A model generated the notes under the pieces. The model was not told the DNA's origin. It saw nothing but the letters and a program-made list of their open reading frames with translations, and did not search any database. The translations under genes and the position numbers were made by a program. A DNA stretch of 64,000 nucleotides from Apoderus coryli (lineage: Eukaryota; Arthropoda; Insecta; Coleoptera; Attelabidae), in the NCBI GenBank assembly GCA_911728435.2, contig OU452207.1, positions 15,835,682 to 15,899,681 of the forward strand, in the 5' to 3' direction. Below, piece after piece: positions 19,996 to 32,239 of the stretch. How positions within the stretch are numbered: position 1 is the first letter of the stretch; each line of letters begins with the position of its first letter.

Positions 19996-20451
19996 TTAAA
20001 AATACGTTTTTTCTCTCAACTTGTATTGTTTTTTGAGGCCCATACCTCGTTTTCTATTTCGTTTAGTTTTAACACCCATACCCAATTTTCGTTTTGCTTT
20101 CATAATTCCTGTAACCCATAATGCTGCAGCACGCTCCACCAACTTAGCGTCTTTTGAATTAACCCTCGACCAAGCTTGATCCTCAAGTATTTTGTCTGCT
20201 TGATGTCGTTCAGATAAATATTGATTTTGTGAGTAGGCAATATCGTGATTTCTGCATGAAGCATCCAACGGATTCACACCTTTTTGTCCTAGGGCTAATC
20301 TGGCCTTGAGGCGCGTTCCTGGACCGCAGTATGAATATCCTGGTATATGTGCTTCAAAGGGTTGCTTATTAATTAAGGTATTTATTAAACCACAAACTTT
20401 CCTAACACTCTCTTGTTGAAGACTATTTGTTTTTGATTTGTGCACTAGCAT
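19996..20451 (-). CDS. Polinton phospholipase A2-like virion protein
   Basis: 151 residues. GYSYCGPGT (near 39-47) is the calcium loop of secreted/parvoviral PLA2, and DASCRNHDIAYS (near 65-76) holds the catalytic His-Asp pair. C-terminal part is basic (GMGVKTKRNRKRGMGLKKQ), suggesting nucleic acid or nuclear targeting. Parvoviruses carry a similar domain in VP1 to breach endosomes; a similar entry role here is inference. The frame is intact. It lies head-to-head with the ATPase gene. Confidence 0.85.
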   Translation of the reverse strand: MLVHKSKTNSLQQESVRKVCGLINTLINKQPFEAHIPGYSYCGPGTRLKARLALGQKGVNPLDASCRNHDIAYSQNQYLSERHQADKILEDQAWSRVNSKDAKLVERAAALWVTGIMKAKRKLGMGVKTKRNRKRGMGLKKQYKLREKTYF

Positions 20452-20551
20452 TTATATGTTTCTTCATCAGCGTTGTATCAGCAATTACCAAAGATTATAA
20501 AAATGAGTTCTATAAATAGGTTTTCAGTTACTCTTTAGTATATTCTCAAAC
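20452..20551. promoter_or_regulatory. Divergent promoter region, PLA2-like / ATPase
   Basis: A 100 bp gap between two divergent Polinton genes. It must hold both promoters; TATAAATAGG at about 20513-20521 is a candidate TATA box for the plus-strand ATPase gene. Confidence 0.45.
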
Positions 20552-21221
20552 ATGAAAATAGTTAAACAAAACTTTACTCTACCAGTTACTAATCGTGGTT
20601 TACTTCTAGATGACAATAATTTTCAGAAACATGCTGGTTTATTTGGAGGGCAAACAAAGCGATGTTTAATAGTAGGGAATAGTGGATGTGGCAAAACACA
20701 CCTTATAGCCTTATTAGAACATCCAAACGGTGTCCGATTTGAAAATGTATATGTTTATTCAAAAACTTTGTTTCAAGAAAAATATAAATACTTAAAAACA
20801 CTTTTTGAGCCATTAAAAGAAATTGGGTATTGTGAAAACCAAGAAGGTGATATAATTGCACCAAATGAAATTAAACCCAACTCTGGAATCATTTTTGATG
20901 ATAGTGTTTGCTGTAATCAATCACCTATGCGGGATTATTTTTGTTTTGGAAGACACAAGCATACAGATTGCTTTTATTTATGTCAGACCTATTCTTCTAT
21001 CCCTAAACAATTGATACGTGACAACGCAAATCTTATAATTTTATTTAAACAAGACCACATGAATTTAAAACACGTCTTTGATGATCACATATCTACAGAT
21101 ATGTCCTTTCAACAATTTAAAGAAATTTGCTATAAATGTTGGTATGATCCATATGGTTTCATAGTAATTGATAAGGATTGTGCTATTAAATCAGGAAGAT
21201 ATAGAAAAGGTTTTGACTTAT
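20552..21221 (+). pseudogene. Polinton genome-packaging ATPase (A32/FtsK-HerA), 3'-truncated
   Basis: Walker A GNSGCGKT near residue 48, Walker B-like GIIFDDSV near 112, then RDYFCFGRHKHTDCFYLCQTY and a C-terminal KGFD. Polintons use it to pump DNA into capsids. One residue is missing after Walker A compared with copy 2. After KGFD the frame runs into antisense copia sequence, so the real C-terminus is lost; copy 2 suggests only a few residues are missing (copy 2 ends SFIYL). Confidence 0.88.
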
Positions 21222-22836
21222 TAACTGTACTAACACTTGCTTCATTTTCGACTACAGTTGAGGTATCTGAAGATACAGTTTCGTTGTCGTCAGATGTCGA
21301 AGTGTCTGAAGATGGCTCAATGTCGCGTTGATCGTCCTCTTCTTCAGGTAACGTTGTGATACGTTGAAGTGATGATGGCATTGATTCACAGGATGATTCT
21401 ACCATATTTTCTGAGGTAAATTGATCCTCCAAGAAAATAATATGTCTTGCAATTTTTAATGAATTATTATCGAGGTCGAGTAATCGATAACCTTGACTTG
21501 TTTCGGAATATCCGACGAAAATATATTCTTTGCTTTTATCATCAAGCTCTCTTCGTTTTTCATCGGGAATATGGACAAATGCACGACACCCAAAGACTCT
21601 CAAATGCTTTATATTAACTTTGGAGCCTGTCCATAATTCTTCTGGCGTAACACCTTTTAGTTTTTTTGTTGGTGAACGGTTTAGAAGATAAACTGCTGTG
21701 TTACCAGCTTCCGCCCACATTTCTTTGCAACTATTCGATTCAGCGAGCATTGAACGAACCTTTTCGAATATAGAACGGTTGTATCTCTCAGCCACTCCAT
21801 TTTGCTGTGGACTGTAAGGTACAGTGAGTTCATGTTTAATTCCTCGTTCTTGCAGTAGCTTTTTCATGCGCTGATTGCAGTATTCACCGCCATTATCGGT
21901 ACGACGAACTTTTATTTTACGTTCTGTTTGATTTTCTATAAAGGCACAAAATTCTCTAAAAACTTCAGTAGTTTCATCTTTAGTTTTTAAAAAATAACAG
22001 AAAATTTTTCTTGTGCTGTCATCAATTAAGGTAAACATATATTTGGCACCACTCCAGGAACTAACTTCCATCGGACCGACAAGATCCGAGTGTATTAAAT
22101 CTAGCTTATTTGCAGCTAGCCGTTTATTTTTATTGTAAGGAAAAGGCTTTCTAGCTTGCTTACCTTTAATACAACTCTCACAGGGTTCTGGTGTTTCAGA
22201 CTCCTGTTGCCAGACCATTCTTCAATAAACTCATGCTATAATGGTTTAAATGACCAAGTCGCCTGTGCCATAACATTTGCGAATTGTCATTAATTTTAGT
22301 TATATTTACAAATTCTGTAACTTGTTTTGTCGTGCCTAGCTTGTACAAACCATTTACGTTCGAAGCTACAGCAATGGGTTCTCCCTTAATGTGACATTCT
22401 TCTTTGTTTAATATCTTACAGCTTTTATTGTCAAAATACACACAATATCCCTTTGAAACTATAGAGTTCACGGAAAGTAAATTAACTGACAAATTGGGCA
22501 CATATTTTATGTCCAAAATATTTGTTTCAGCTGCTGTTGGTTGACAATTGACTGTACTGTTGCCGGTTCCAGCGACAATCAGTTTGGAATTGTTTGCGAC
22601 AACAATTTCTTCGCCAGCACATTTGTTTGTCAATTCTGTCAACAAACTTTTATTTCCGGTCATGTGTGACGATGCACCACTATCGACATACCATTCTTGT
22701 CCTTTAACATTACCACTTAAAGCTGTAGCAAATAGTGCTTTAGTTTTATTGTCACTATTTTTATTATGTTGACCGTTTTCACTAGCTGTATTACACTTTT
22801 GTTTACATTGGTTTTTATAATGTCCTTTTTGTCGAC
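21222..22836 (-). pseudogene. pol: Copia 1 protease and integrase
   Basis: Protease YVDSGASSHMTG, GAG-pre-integrase MLWHRRLGHLNH, integrase finger CESCIKGKQARKPFP, and DDE core (HSDLVGPME, RTDNGGEY, GVAERYNRS). A frameshift near 22200-22218 separates pre-integrase from integrase. The tail is Glu/Asp/Ser/Thr-rich, as in copia linkers, and stops at the break. Confidence 0.9.
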
Positions 22837-22838
22837 AA

Positions 22839-23438
22839 TTATAACACCATGGTGCTTTTTTTGTTTCTCGAATCATTATGCTTACAATTTTGCCACTTTT
22901 TATCTTGTAGAAGTTTTGTCTTAACAAAATCTGAGGTTATATCGATACCTGAATTTTCAAGTGCCATAAACATGGGCTCGTAGTCTGCTGTCAGACCCTG
23001 TAGCATAATAACTCCCAGAAATTCATTGTCTATAGGTTTACCTATTGAGGTTAATTGTTGTGAAAGAGCCATTATTTCATTAACATACTCTTCCATGTTT
23101 GAGAAGTTTTCTAATTTAATTGAACATAAACTTCTTAATAAACGTCCTTTGTCTTCGAAAGCTTGTTCAAGTGCTTTCCATGCTTGTCTAGATGTTTCTG
23201 CTTGCATAACATGTGGATATGTCGCTTTACCCAACGCTAATATTATTCTTGATAACGCTTTTTCTTCGTGACGTATGTTGGTATCAGTACCCGGTTGTTG
23301 GTGATCGGAAATACAGTGCCAGAGACCTTCTAACTTTAACAAGGCACTCATCTGAAACTTCCAGTCACTGTAGTTTTCTCTACCTTTCAATTTTTCGATT
23401 GAATTGCCGATACTCGAACCGGCGTCACTAGCCGCCAT
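22839..23438 (-). pseudogene. gag: Copia 1 Gag
   Basis: Starts MAASDAGSSIGNSIEKLKGR and contains ENYSDWKFQMSALL, the conserved start of copia Gag (UBN2/DUF4219 type). The CCHC knuckle CYNCRQKGHYKNQC lies just past a frameshift near 22900 in the downstream frame. Gag and Pol are otherwise one polyprotein. Confidence 0.88.
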
Positions 23439-23539
23439 TTTATTTTTTGTTAATGCCGACCGAAGAAAGAAAAAATATTATTAACTTATAGTCTTTATAC
23501 TTTTATGTATTCACATTCACTTTGTTCATAAGCACTAAA

Positions 23540-23807
23540 CTGGGCATCATAACCTGTTGAATATTTTGAGAGATTCAAACACAATGTTAGCTCAAAGTAA
23601 ACGTTTTAATTATAATATAATAATCACTTATTGTATACATGTGTGAACTGTACCGTAAAACTATAATAACTAGAACTATATATCAGAACATAAGTTATAA
23701 TCTTACATCCAAACAACTGTCTTAGCAACTACATTATGAACTCTTATCCTAGACATACGTATAGTTCCCAAAACATGATATATGGGTTGCATACCCAGAG
23801 ATAAACA
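23540..23807 (-). repeat. Copia 1 5' LTR with tRNA-iMet-type primer site
   Basis: LTR 23555-23807 (253 bp) begins TGTTGAATAT and ends GATAAACA on the plus strand. On the element strand the LTR is followed by GGTTATGATGCCCAG (23540-23554), which resembles the copia primer site for the internal half of initiator tRNA-Met. Confidence 0.75.
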
Positions 23808-23822
23808 TAGACACTATAAATA

Positions 23823-25011
23823 TTGCAAATTCTAACACAAATAACAACAAAAAACAGGTATGAAGTCCTTACCAATGAAGATCCTTCTACACCAACTACA
23901 TCAGATCAGATTAAAATTGCTGCAGTCAAAACATTAAAAAACTACAATCAATCACATAAAACAAGAGGTAAGAGCGAATACAGCACAGAGAGCGACAGTG
24001 ACATGGATACACAAAACGACAGCATACACAAGGCGAAGAAGAATAAAATACCACCAATAGTACTTAGAGGCATCATTGAGGATCATAGAACCTTCCTGAG
24101 AGAACTTAATAATTTTATTACAAAAGGGTTCACTATTAAATACGCCACAGGAACGACACTAATATACATCAAAGACATAAATGAATATAAAGCCTACAAA
24201 GATACACCATCCAAAGATGGTCTCATAGAATTTCATACCTACACATTAGCAGAAGACAAAACCTACGCTTTTGTTCTCAGAGGCTTAAATGGAGTGGACA
24301 AAGATGACATTAAACCACCTAAAAGATGTACTAAATCTACTTGTTATCCGCATATTTCCCATGAAAACATCAGACAAGCCTCTCTATCTAGTAATCATGC
24401 ATAGAGACCACAACGTTCGTACGCTTAATTCTCAAATGAGAATTGTCTTAAACACAAAAATTACATGGGAACGTAGAAGAAACGACCAGCGCATAACACA
24501 ATGTAGAAGATGCCAGGGATGGGGACATGCAATTGTGGTCGAACACCGAAATGCCTCAAATGTGCTGCAGAACATTTAACATACACATGTTCAAAGACAG
24601 CAGATATTCCTGCAAAATGTGCCAATTGCCATGGAAGTCATCCAGCAAACTATACAGGCTGTGTGCGAGAAACGCAAAGAATACGTTCAATTTCAAACAC
24701 AGAAAAATTCAACAAAACGCAACGGAAAAATAACCAACAGCAATTCCACAACCAGTAATACACACTCAAAGGAAGCACCCTTAGACGCAGCCATTTCCCA
24801 AAATCAAGACGCTACAGGTAATCGGATAATGTCAGACCTTCAGGCATTGAGTAAGATTTCCAGCACTCTTGCAGGAAAAATAAATTTAAACGCTGCGGTC
24901 AAAGCACTTACCAGACTGAATCAAATGCTTGAGGGTGTGACTGATAAGATGACGAAGCTGTGTGTGCTCCAGGAGTTTGCGCAAAACGAACTTAATAAAT
25001 TTGATGTATAA
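23823..25011 (+). pseudogene. LINE ORF1 (nucleic-acid-binding Gag-like)
   Basis: N-terminal part (23823-24330) reads as a Jockey/I-type ORF1 with an RNA-binding core (IPPIVLRGIIEDHRTFLREL, FVLRGLNG). Zinc knuckles follow in two frames: CRRCQGWGHA then CLKCAAEHLTYTCS and CANCHGSHPANYTGC. The C-terminal part ends at 25011. At least three frameshifts are needed. ORF2 starts 2 bp after the stop. Confidence 0.85.
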
Positions 25012-25013
25012 AA

Positions 25014-25401
25014 TGTCTCTAAAAATTGCACCGTGGAACGCAGACTCACTGGGGCGCAAGGACTCCGAACTTTTTAATTTTATTCACACACACACAATAG
25101 GTATAATGGCTCTATAAACGAAACAAACATAACAAATAGAGACAGACTTAAGTTAAGGAACTATATTACATACAGACGCGACACCGGACCTGGTAAGCGA
25201 GGATTAGCCGTACTAATTAAAAACACCATTCCCCACACACTTCTTTCCGATATACGTACAGGCGTAGAGACGATTGGCCTAAAACTCATGTAGGAGCTTG
25301 TGTTAATAGCTGCATATAATTCACCAAGCCGTCATTTTACAAACCAAGAGCTTGACATTTTGTTTAATCAAGGAGGTACAGTAATAGTGTTTGGCGATCT
25401 T
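25014..25401 (+). pseudogene. LINE ORF2 N-terminal AP endonuclease
   Basis: Starts MSLKIAPWNADSLGRK, the first strand of an APE-type endonuclease. Later pieces GKRGLAVLIKNTI, LIAAYNSPS and VIVFGDLNS complete the motif order. Stops and a deletion lie in between. The reading is cut at the AATAG target of copia 2 and resumes at 37248 with HMQWKNHSNN. Confidence 0.8.
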
Positions 25402-25429
25402 AATAGTGATAAAATGAAACACGTGGATG

Positions 25430-27770
25430 TGCGGCGTTAACGAATTATTACTATTTAAATATAAATTAGTGATTTAGGAAGGCCCGAGGACAATTAATAA
25501 CAGCTCCGGAAAATAGCTAATCTGAGAAAACCTGTCGAGGTTGTCCGAGACATGACTTTTGCGATGGCCGGAAACTCAGTGAAGAAAGGTTGGGTTGAAA
25601 GATGTTGGGGTAGGCGCCACAAGACTATTTTACATCGCTAGGCCACTTAAATTTAGTTTCACCGCTCCTAGTCTTGAAACACAACGGGAAACTCTTCAAC
25701 CTCATATACCAAGAGACCAACTATTGTCCCACCCTGTATAAACACATTAATACCTCACACTCAAGTTATCCAAGAAAATGAAACGCTCGTGTCAAAAACT
25801 TCACTTAAAATTTAATACCAAATCAATCAAATTTACAAATAAGAATGACGGGTTAAGATACCATTTAAACATTGAAAGAATATAATCTTATACCGACCAT
25901 TATATGGTACGTTAATTATCATATTATTACGAAATAAACTTCAAAAATATATATATGATGATGAACTAGCGCGATATGATCGTCGGGTCTCCGTACACTC
26001 GGCGTGCGCACGCAAAGCTCACATAGGGAGCATACCGCACCGTTAAATTATAGAAAAAAACGTATTTAATAAATTAATGAAGCCGTCATCTTAAGATGTT
26101 CGGTAGGCTGAAGGCCATACAATTCAAAACGTTACTTAGCTGAAGGCTACTGAAGAAATTTTGCAGTTATCTAATGGCTGAAGGCCCAACAATGGTTAAT
26201 AATTGAAATGAATTGACTTACAATTTGGCATCCATTAAACTAAATTACCACACGCTCAACACGGCATCATGTCACCAATATCGCTTGAATGAATTTCTTG
26301 AAACACACACACACGAGCGGTCCTGAACCTGGCTGGCCGGTCGCCACTCCTTCACCCCAATCACAAGGACGTCACAAACAACGGGGTACATCAATTGTCC
26401 AATTTGACGAAGCTTCTCACAGGGAAAAGTAAAACCAAAAGGAAAAACCCTAAAAGTACATTACGTTTAGTATCAAACACACACTACCCATACCTATAAG
26501 TACTCGAAGTACTAACCTCGCGTCCGAGGGTTTTCCTCACAAACAAAGTGATCCTATCAGTTCACTCCACTCTACGGAAGTGTTCATCTTAATCGAGCTA
26601 AAATTACAATCGTAAGTAACGAGAAAATCGTGATAAAAATTTGGGTACTCACGTGGTGCCGAAGATATACTCTAATCCTGCAGAAAGCAGACGGGAATGC
26701 AACAAAATACTTTCAATATCCACTTCAACCTCTTCCCCATGCCCGGACGGCCTCAAATATTCCCCACAGTGGGTTAAAAATTATTCCCAATAATTTTTAA
26801 TATAGGATTCAAACAATGGCCACCGGGCAGATATCTTCAACCGCACCAAGAATCAAAATGGCCAAATTTCCAAAAATTCAACAAGGAGCACGACAAGAAT
26901 TCGTTATCAATCGGCGCTACCAACCCTTCAAACAGACTTCTGACAACACTAGAGTCGCAACAGCCCAAGGAGGATCGATAGCCACCAAATCAATATCGTC
27001 ATTCACAACTCAGCTATACTGGAACGCACTTCCCAGCGCTACGCCACTGGTAGGAGTCTACCACATGGCATTCGGTTTGTTTATATTTCACAAGTTAATA
27101 TTACGTGAATGTAAACTACCTGTTACGAAATAATAAGAATTACACAACAGAGAAAATAGAAGAGGCAACATCGTAATCTAGAATATCTATTTTGGGTAAG
27201 TATCGTATGATATTAAGTACAAAATTGTTCGGTCAGAATACACTAGTAAACAAACTGAATAGTGGTCTAGAATAACAACAACAATCAAATGCCCACCAAG
27301 AATTCAGCTAATTAATAAACTTTAATCCATTTCTTACCTTTATTTTTTAATTTTAGAGATAATGAAACAAAGTATTTACAAGGCTAAAACATATAACAAA
27401 AGACAAGTTAACGAAGAAATAGCGTAACAAAATACACAGAGTATCCAAGATAATATGTCAACTGTTTATAAACACAGACTGGGAAAATCATTATAGTTTT
27501 CTCTTTGAAAGAGAGCAGGTGAGAGTACATTTCATCTGAAATTGGTTTTCACTATAAAATGTATAATTATTTGGTGTTTATTTTCAGATATATTTAAGTA
27601 TGGACATTTCAGTGTTAGAGTGAAGATAGATTTAATAATAGTTAGGTAAATATTGTTAGTTATCCAACTATTCAATAACCAAATGATCATATGAACATTC
27701 TGTAAGTACTGACTTTTATTTTAAATAAACGTAGAGATAATCTTGTGTAGTAGAAAAGTCTTGTGTCAAA
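25430..27770. other. Unassigned TE-like sequence; no supported gene
   Basis: More GC-rich than its surroundings in places. GGCTGAAGGC occurs near 26111 and 26173, with GCTGAAGGC near 26140. A plus frame of 105 codons (26816-27133, starting MATGQISSTAPRIK) has no recognisable domain, though its codon use looks less AT-driven than random frames here. The stretch abuts the copia LTR start at 25429, beginning TGCGGCG, so it may be another LTR element that invaded copia 2. Confidence 0.4.
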
Positions 27771-27779
27771 ATTCAGATC

Positions 27780-29075
27780 GTAACAAATCATCATATTTGT
27801 ATCTTCAACAGCATTTTCGAATATTGTAATATCTCGACTTGTAGTTACGGAGTTTGTTCGAGGATCATAAACTCTGTAGCCCTTGACGTTATCACCGTAT
27901 CCAACCAGTATTTGCCTTGTTGCTTTCTTGTCCCATTTCAGTATTTTCTGTTGTGGGATATGCACCATGCACATACTTCCAAAAATACGTAAGTTACTTA
28001 AATTCGGTTTATTTTCATACCACCGTTCATATGGTGTTACCTGTAGCTCAGCTACTATCGAACGATTGCGCAAATACACAGCTGTATTCACGGCTTCAGC
28101 CCAAAACTGCTTCTCTAGTTTTGCTTGAAATAGCAAACACTTGGCTTTTTCGACTAGACTTCTATTTAGCCGTTCTGACATTCCATTTTGCTCAGGTGTC
28201 TATGAATTTGTCGTTTGATGTACAATACCTTGATTCTTTAAGAATGTTTCAAATTCGTTACTACAAAATTCTCCACCATTGTCCGATCTTAACGTCTTAA
28301 TTTTACAGTTCTTCTGGTTTTCAACGAGACTTTTAAATTTCTTAAAGCAATTAAAGGTTTCATCTTTATTCTGCAAAAAATAAACAAATGCCATTCTACT
28401 GTAGTCGTCTTCAAAAATTAGAAAATATTTTGAACCGCCTATCGACTTAGTTTCCATGGGACCGCATATGTCTGTATGTACAACATCTAAAAAATGTTTT
28501 GCTCGGCTTCCCTTACTTGGAAATGGCAGTCTTGTTTGCTTTGCTTCACAACACACTTCACAGTTATCCTTTTTAATCTGAGCAGTACCTGAATAGTTAA
28601 TTCCTTGTACAATACCATTTTTCATTCTGTTTAAATAATCACTGTTGATGTGTCCTAACCTCTTGTGCCACAAGTCAGCTGTTTCCAGTGTTGTAAACAA
28701 ACATTTTTCTGCTGTGGTCTCAATATTTAATTTGTACACACCATCTTGTAGTGTTGCGATTCCTACAAGTTCACTTTGTTTATTAAATATTTTACAGCAA
28801 TTTGCTTCAAATTTAACACTGTTTCCGTTTTCAATTAATTTACTAACAGATAGCAAATTGGTTGTGAAACTTGGTACACAATAAACGTTTTTTATACGCA
28901 CATCATATTTACGATTATTATCAACTTTTGTTACAATCTTAGTATCACCGACACAAGTTACCGACACTTTTGTTTGATTTGACACCATGATTTCTTTTAC
29001 TTTTTGAGAAGTTGATTCATTTTCTAGTGCACTGTTATTCGTAATTAAATGCATACTTGCACCGGAATCCACATA
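27780..29075 (-). pseudogene. pol: Copia 2 protease and integrase
   Basis: Protease VDSGASMHLIT at the right edge, pre-integrase DLWHKRLGHINSD, finger CEVCCEAKQTRLPFPS, DDE core (HTDICGPME, RSDNGGEF, GMSERLNRS). A single in-frame TAG near 28200 lies just before PEQNG. Homology ends at about 27780. The first codon is cut from Gag by the gypsy insertion. Confidence 0.9.
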
Positions 29076-29084
29076 CTGTACGCA

Positions 29085-32000
29085 ACGAGTCTAGTGACTC
29101 ATAGGATATATGTTAGCGATAGCTCGCCAATAGCTAGAGCACCATATAGAGTACCTGTGGCTCAAAAGAAGATTTTGAAGGATCAAATAGAAGAGATGTT
29201 AAAGGATGGAATTATACGACCATCAGTATCGCCGTGGAGCGCACCAGTTGTTCTCGTGGAAAAGAAAAGCCTAGACGGGCAAAAGAACTTTAGATTTTGC
29301 ATCGATTTTAGGGCTCTAAACAAAGTAACGAAGAAGGACTATTTTCCAATCCCAAACATACATGATACCCTAGATTCTTTAGGAGGAGCAGAATTATTCA
29401 CTACTCTAGATATGACCAAAGGGTATTGGCAAGTAGAAGTAGATGCCCAAGATAGAGAGAAAACAGCATTTTCGGTACCTTGGGGACATTACGAGTGTAA
29501 CCGTATGCCATTTGGGTTGGTTAATGCTCCAGCAACGTGGCAAAGACTTATGATGTGCGTACTTTCAAACTTAGTTGGAAATCATTGCTATGTATACCTT
29601 GACGATATTATTATTTCTCAAGAAATAATATGGACGAGCACGTAATGAAATTAAGGGCTGTATTCGAGAAGATAAAGGAAGCAGGACTGACCTTAAACCT
29701 GGAAAAGTGTAAATTTGCAACACAAGAGACGTCCTATTTAGGACATATTATTTCAGGCAAACGAGTAAGTCCTGATCCTAAGAAAATAGAAGTAATAAAA
29801 AACTACCCAGTTCCGAAGACAGTGACGGAGATAAGATCCTTTTTGGGCTTGGTAGGTTATTATCGACGTTTTATTGGAAATTTCGCTGCATATTCATCAG
29901 TACTTACGCAGTTAACTAAGAAGAACGAAAAATTCATTTGGAATGAACACTGTAGCGAATCTTTCGATTATCTACGTAATTGTTGAAGTATCCGGACATG
30001 AATAAAACTTTTTATTTATCAACTGACGCTTCAGGATATGCAATAGGAGCTATATTAAGTCAAGTCTACGATGGTCAAGAACTCCAGGTGGCTTATGCAA
30101 GTCGCCAGTTGAACAAAGCGGAGAAGAACTATTGTACTATCGAAAGAGAATGTTTAGCCTTGATATGGGGAGTTAAACAATATCGTAATTACCTTTGGGG
30201 TAACAACTTTGTAGTATACACCGATCACCAGCCTTTGAAGTGGCTTATGGGAGTTAAAGACCCTAGTAACAGATTAATGAGATGGTCACTGGCATTGACT
30301 GAATATAATTTCACAATAGAATACAGACCAGGAAAGAAACATGGTAATGTGGATGCTTTATCACGGATTAAACCAATTAGATGCATCAATGTATCGGACG
30401 ACTTCGAACCGATTTGGAGTCGCGATGAAGTAAGAAGGATGCAAAAGGGTGACATGAAAATCCAGGATTTAACAAAGAACATCTTAAGAGGGAAGGACCC
30501 TAAATATTACCTGGATATAGATGGTTTAGTATATAGAGAAGGAGATGGCGATAGAAACGGAGATAAGCTGGTAGTGCCAAGAGGTCTGATACCTTCGATA
30601 TTACGGATTTATCATGACCTACCATTTTCAGGACACATGGGGGCAGATAAGACATATTCAAGGATAGCTAAAAAGTTCTTTTGGAAAGGTATGTTGGAAG
30701 ACATAAGAGCCTATGTTAACGCATGTGAGTCATGCGCTAAAAGGAAAACATCCAGTCATAGGAAACCAGCTCCGTTACAGACTATAGCAATCCCGAAGAG
30801 ACCGTTTGAAAGGATCGCTATAGACATCGTTGGACCTTTACCTGTCACGAACCAAGGTAATAAGTATATTCTAACTGTACAGGATGCATTGACTAGATAT
30901 GTGGAGGCGTTTCCGATTCCGGATCAGAAGAGTGAAACTGTTGCGAAGGCTTTCGTAACAGGTATTATATTACGTCACGGTACACCAGGACAACTATTGA
31001 CTGATTTGGGAGCGAATTTCACATCTAAGTTAATGGAACAGCTGTGCAAGATCTTAAATATTAAGCACCTAAAAACAACGGCTTATAGGCCCCAAACAAA
31101 CGGAGCTCTAGAAAGGTTCCATAGAACGCTGAAGGACTTATTATCCCATTACATACAACGAGATCAAAGAGATTGGGATACATGGATACCCTATGCACTC
31201 GCCGCTTATGTCTCTGTTTCCCATAACACAACAGGAGAAAGCCCATTTTTCTTGCTATACGGCCGTGATATTGAATTTCCATATGATGAGCTTTACACAC
31301 CACTTAGAGTTAGATATGACACCGATAATAATTACGTTGCTGAGTTTATACAAAGAATGAAGATTGCACATAGAAACGCAATTGCCACAATTGAAAGGAA
31401 CACAGAAAGGACACATAAACAATTTAACAAAAAGACAGAGAGCCCTAATTTTAAAGTTGGAGATAAAGTATACCTTTTTGACCCAGCTGATCATGTAGGT
31501 ATTAGCAGGAAGCTAATGAAGAGATGGAAAGGACCCTACAGAGTTCTAGAAATAAAAGATGTAAATGCTACAATAAAAGAAGTACATGGCACGTCAAAAC
31601 AAAAGGTACATGTGAACAGACTAAAACAATGTTTAGCTATGGACAACCCGCGCGAACAACTAGGTAATATTCCATCGAAATATAAAAGGATCCAAAAACA
31701 AAATCTAGACTGTTCTGACGATGAAGATATTGTCGTGGAAGAGCAGACATCAACGACAAGAGCGGAGAACGTGGAGCAAAGCTCAGCATTGACGCACACA
31801 GGCGGTAACGACCCTGCCCTTATGACCCCTCCTAACCTAGCTCTAGAACCAAGCATTACAGCGCCGACTGACGACACACCCAACAACAGCACATCCAACA
31901 ACAGCAACGGCACGCCAATAGAAGGCAACGTCTCGCCCATTAACGACATTACCACGTTGAGTGAAGTTTCAGCAACGCCTGAGGACGACCCAGTCATCTT

Positions 32001-32145
32001 CAACAACCTCACGACCACAGTCCCCCAGGAAGGTACGTCCACGGACAAAACAACCGAGATCCAACCTCAAACACACACAGGTGTTTGGACGAGAAGCAAA
32101 GGACCAGTTCAAGACGAACCTTGGATTCGCTCGGGACGATTTTAA
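29085..32145 (+). pseudogene. pol: Gypsy Pol of the glycoprotein-bearing element
   Basis: Starts near THRIYVSDSSPIARAPYRVP, the usual beginning of gypsy RT. RT YLDD is at about 29594-29605, RNase H with STDASGYAIGA at 30019, integrase finger HDLPFSGHMGADKT...CESCAKRK, DDE core (IDIVGPL, TDLGANFTS, TNGALERFH). Frameshifts lie near 29620 and 29985. The C-terminal 150 residues are Thr/Asn/Pro-rich and disordered-looking. Confidence 0.92.
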
Positions 32146-32239
32146 GCACGAAAGAGATCCGGTGAGCACCAGAGTATCGTGTGTAAATAAGGCCTGATAT
32201 TTTTGAATTTTTGTTTAAGGTTTCAACCAAGGCGTCACG

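Larger units (their letters stand above)
18868..21217. mobile_element. Polinton/Maverick fragment, copy 1
   Basis: Carries penton, protease and PLA2-like genes (minus) and the packaging ATPase (plus), closely matching parts of 58859-60102. The left end breaks inside the penton gene, next to BEL sequence. The right end breaks inside the ATPase gene, next to a copia element. No terminal inverted repeats are present, so it is a fragment, not an insertion. Confidence 0.9.
21222..23807 (-). mobile_element. Copia element 1, 3'-truncated
   Basis: Minus-strand order from the right: 5' LTR, primer site, gag, protease, integrase. It ends inside the region after the integrase, so RT, RNase H and the 3' LTR are missing. 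The left end is fused to the Polinton ATPase gene with no LTR or target duplication. Confidence 0.9.

Noticed and set aside
26816..27133. 105-codon frame as a gene
   Set aside because: No recognisable family, no second copy in the window, surrounded by TE debris; left as unassigned.
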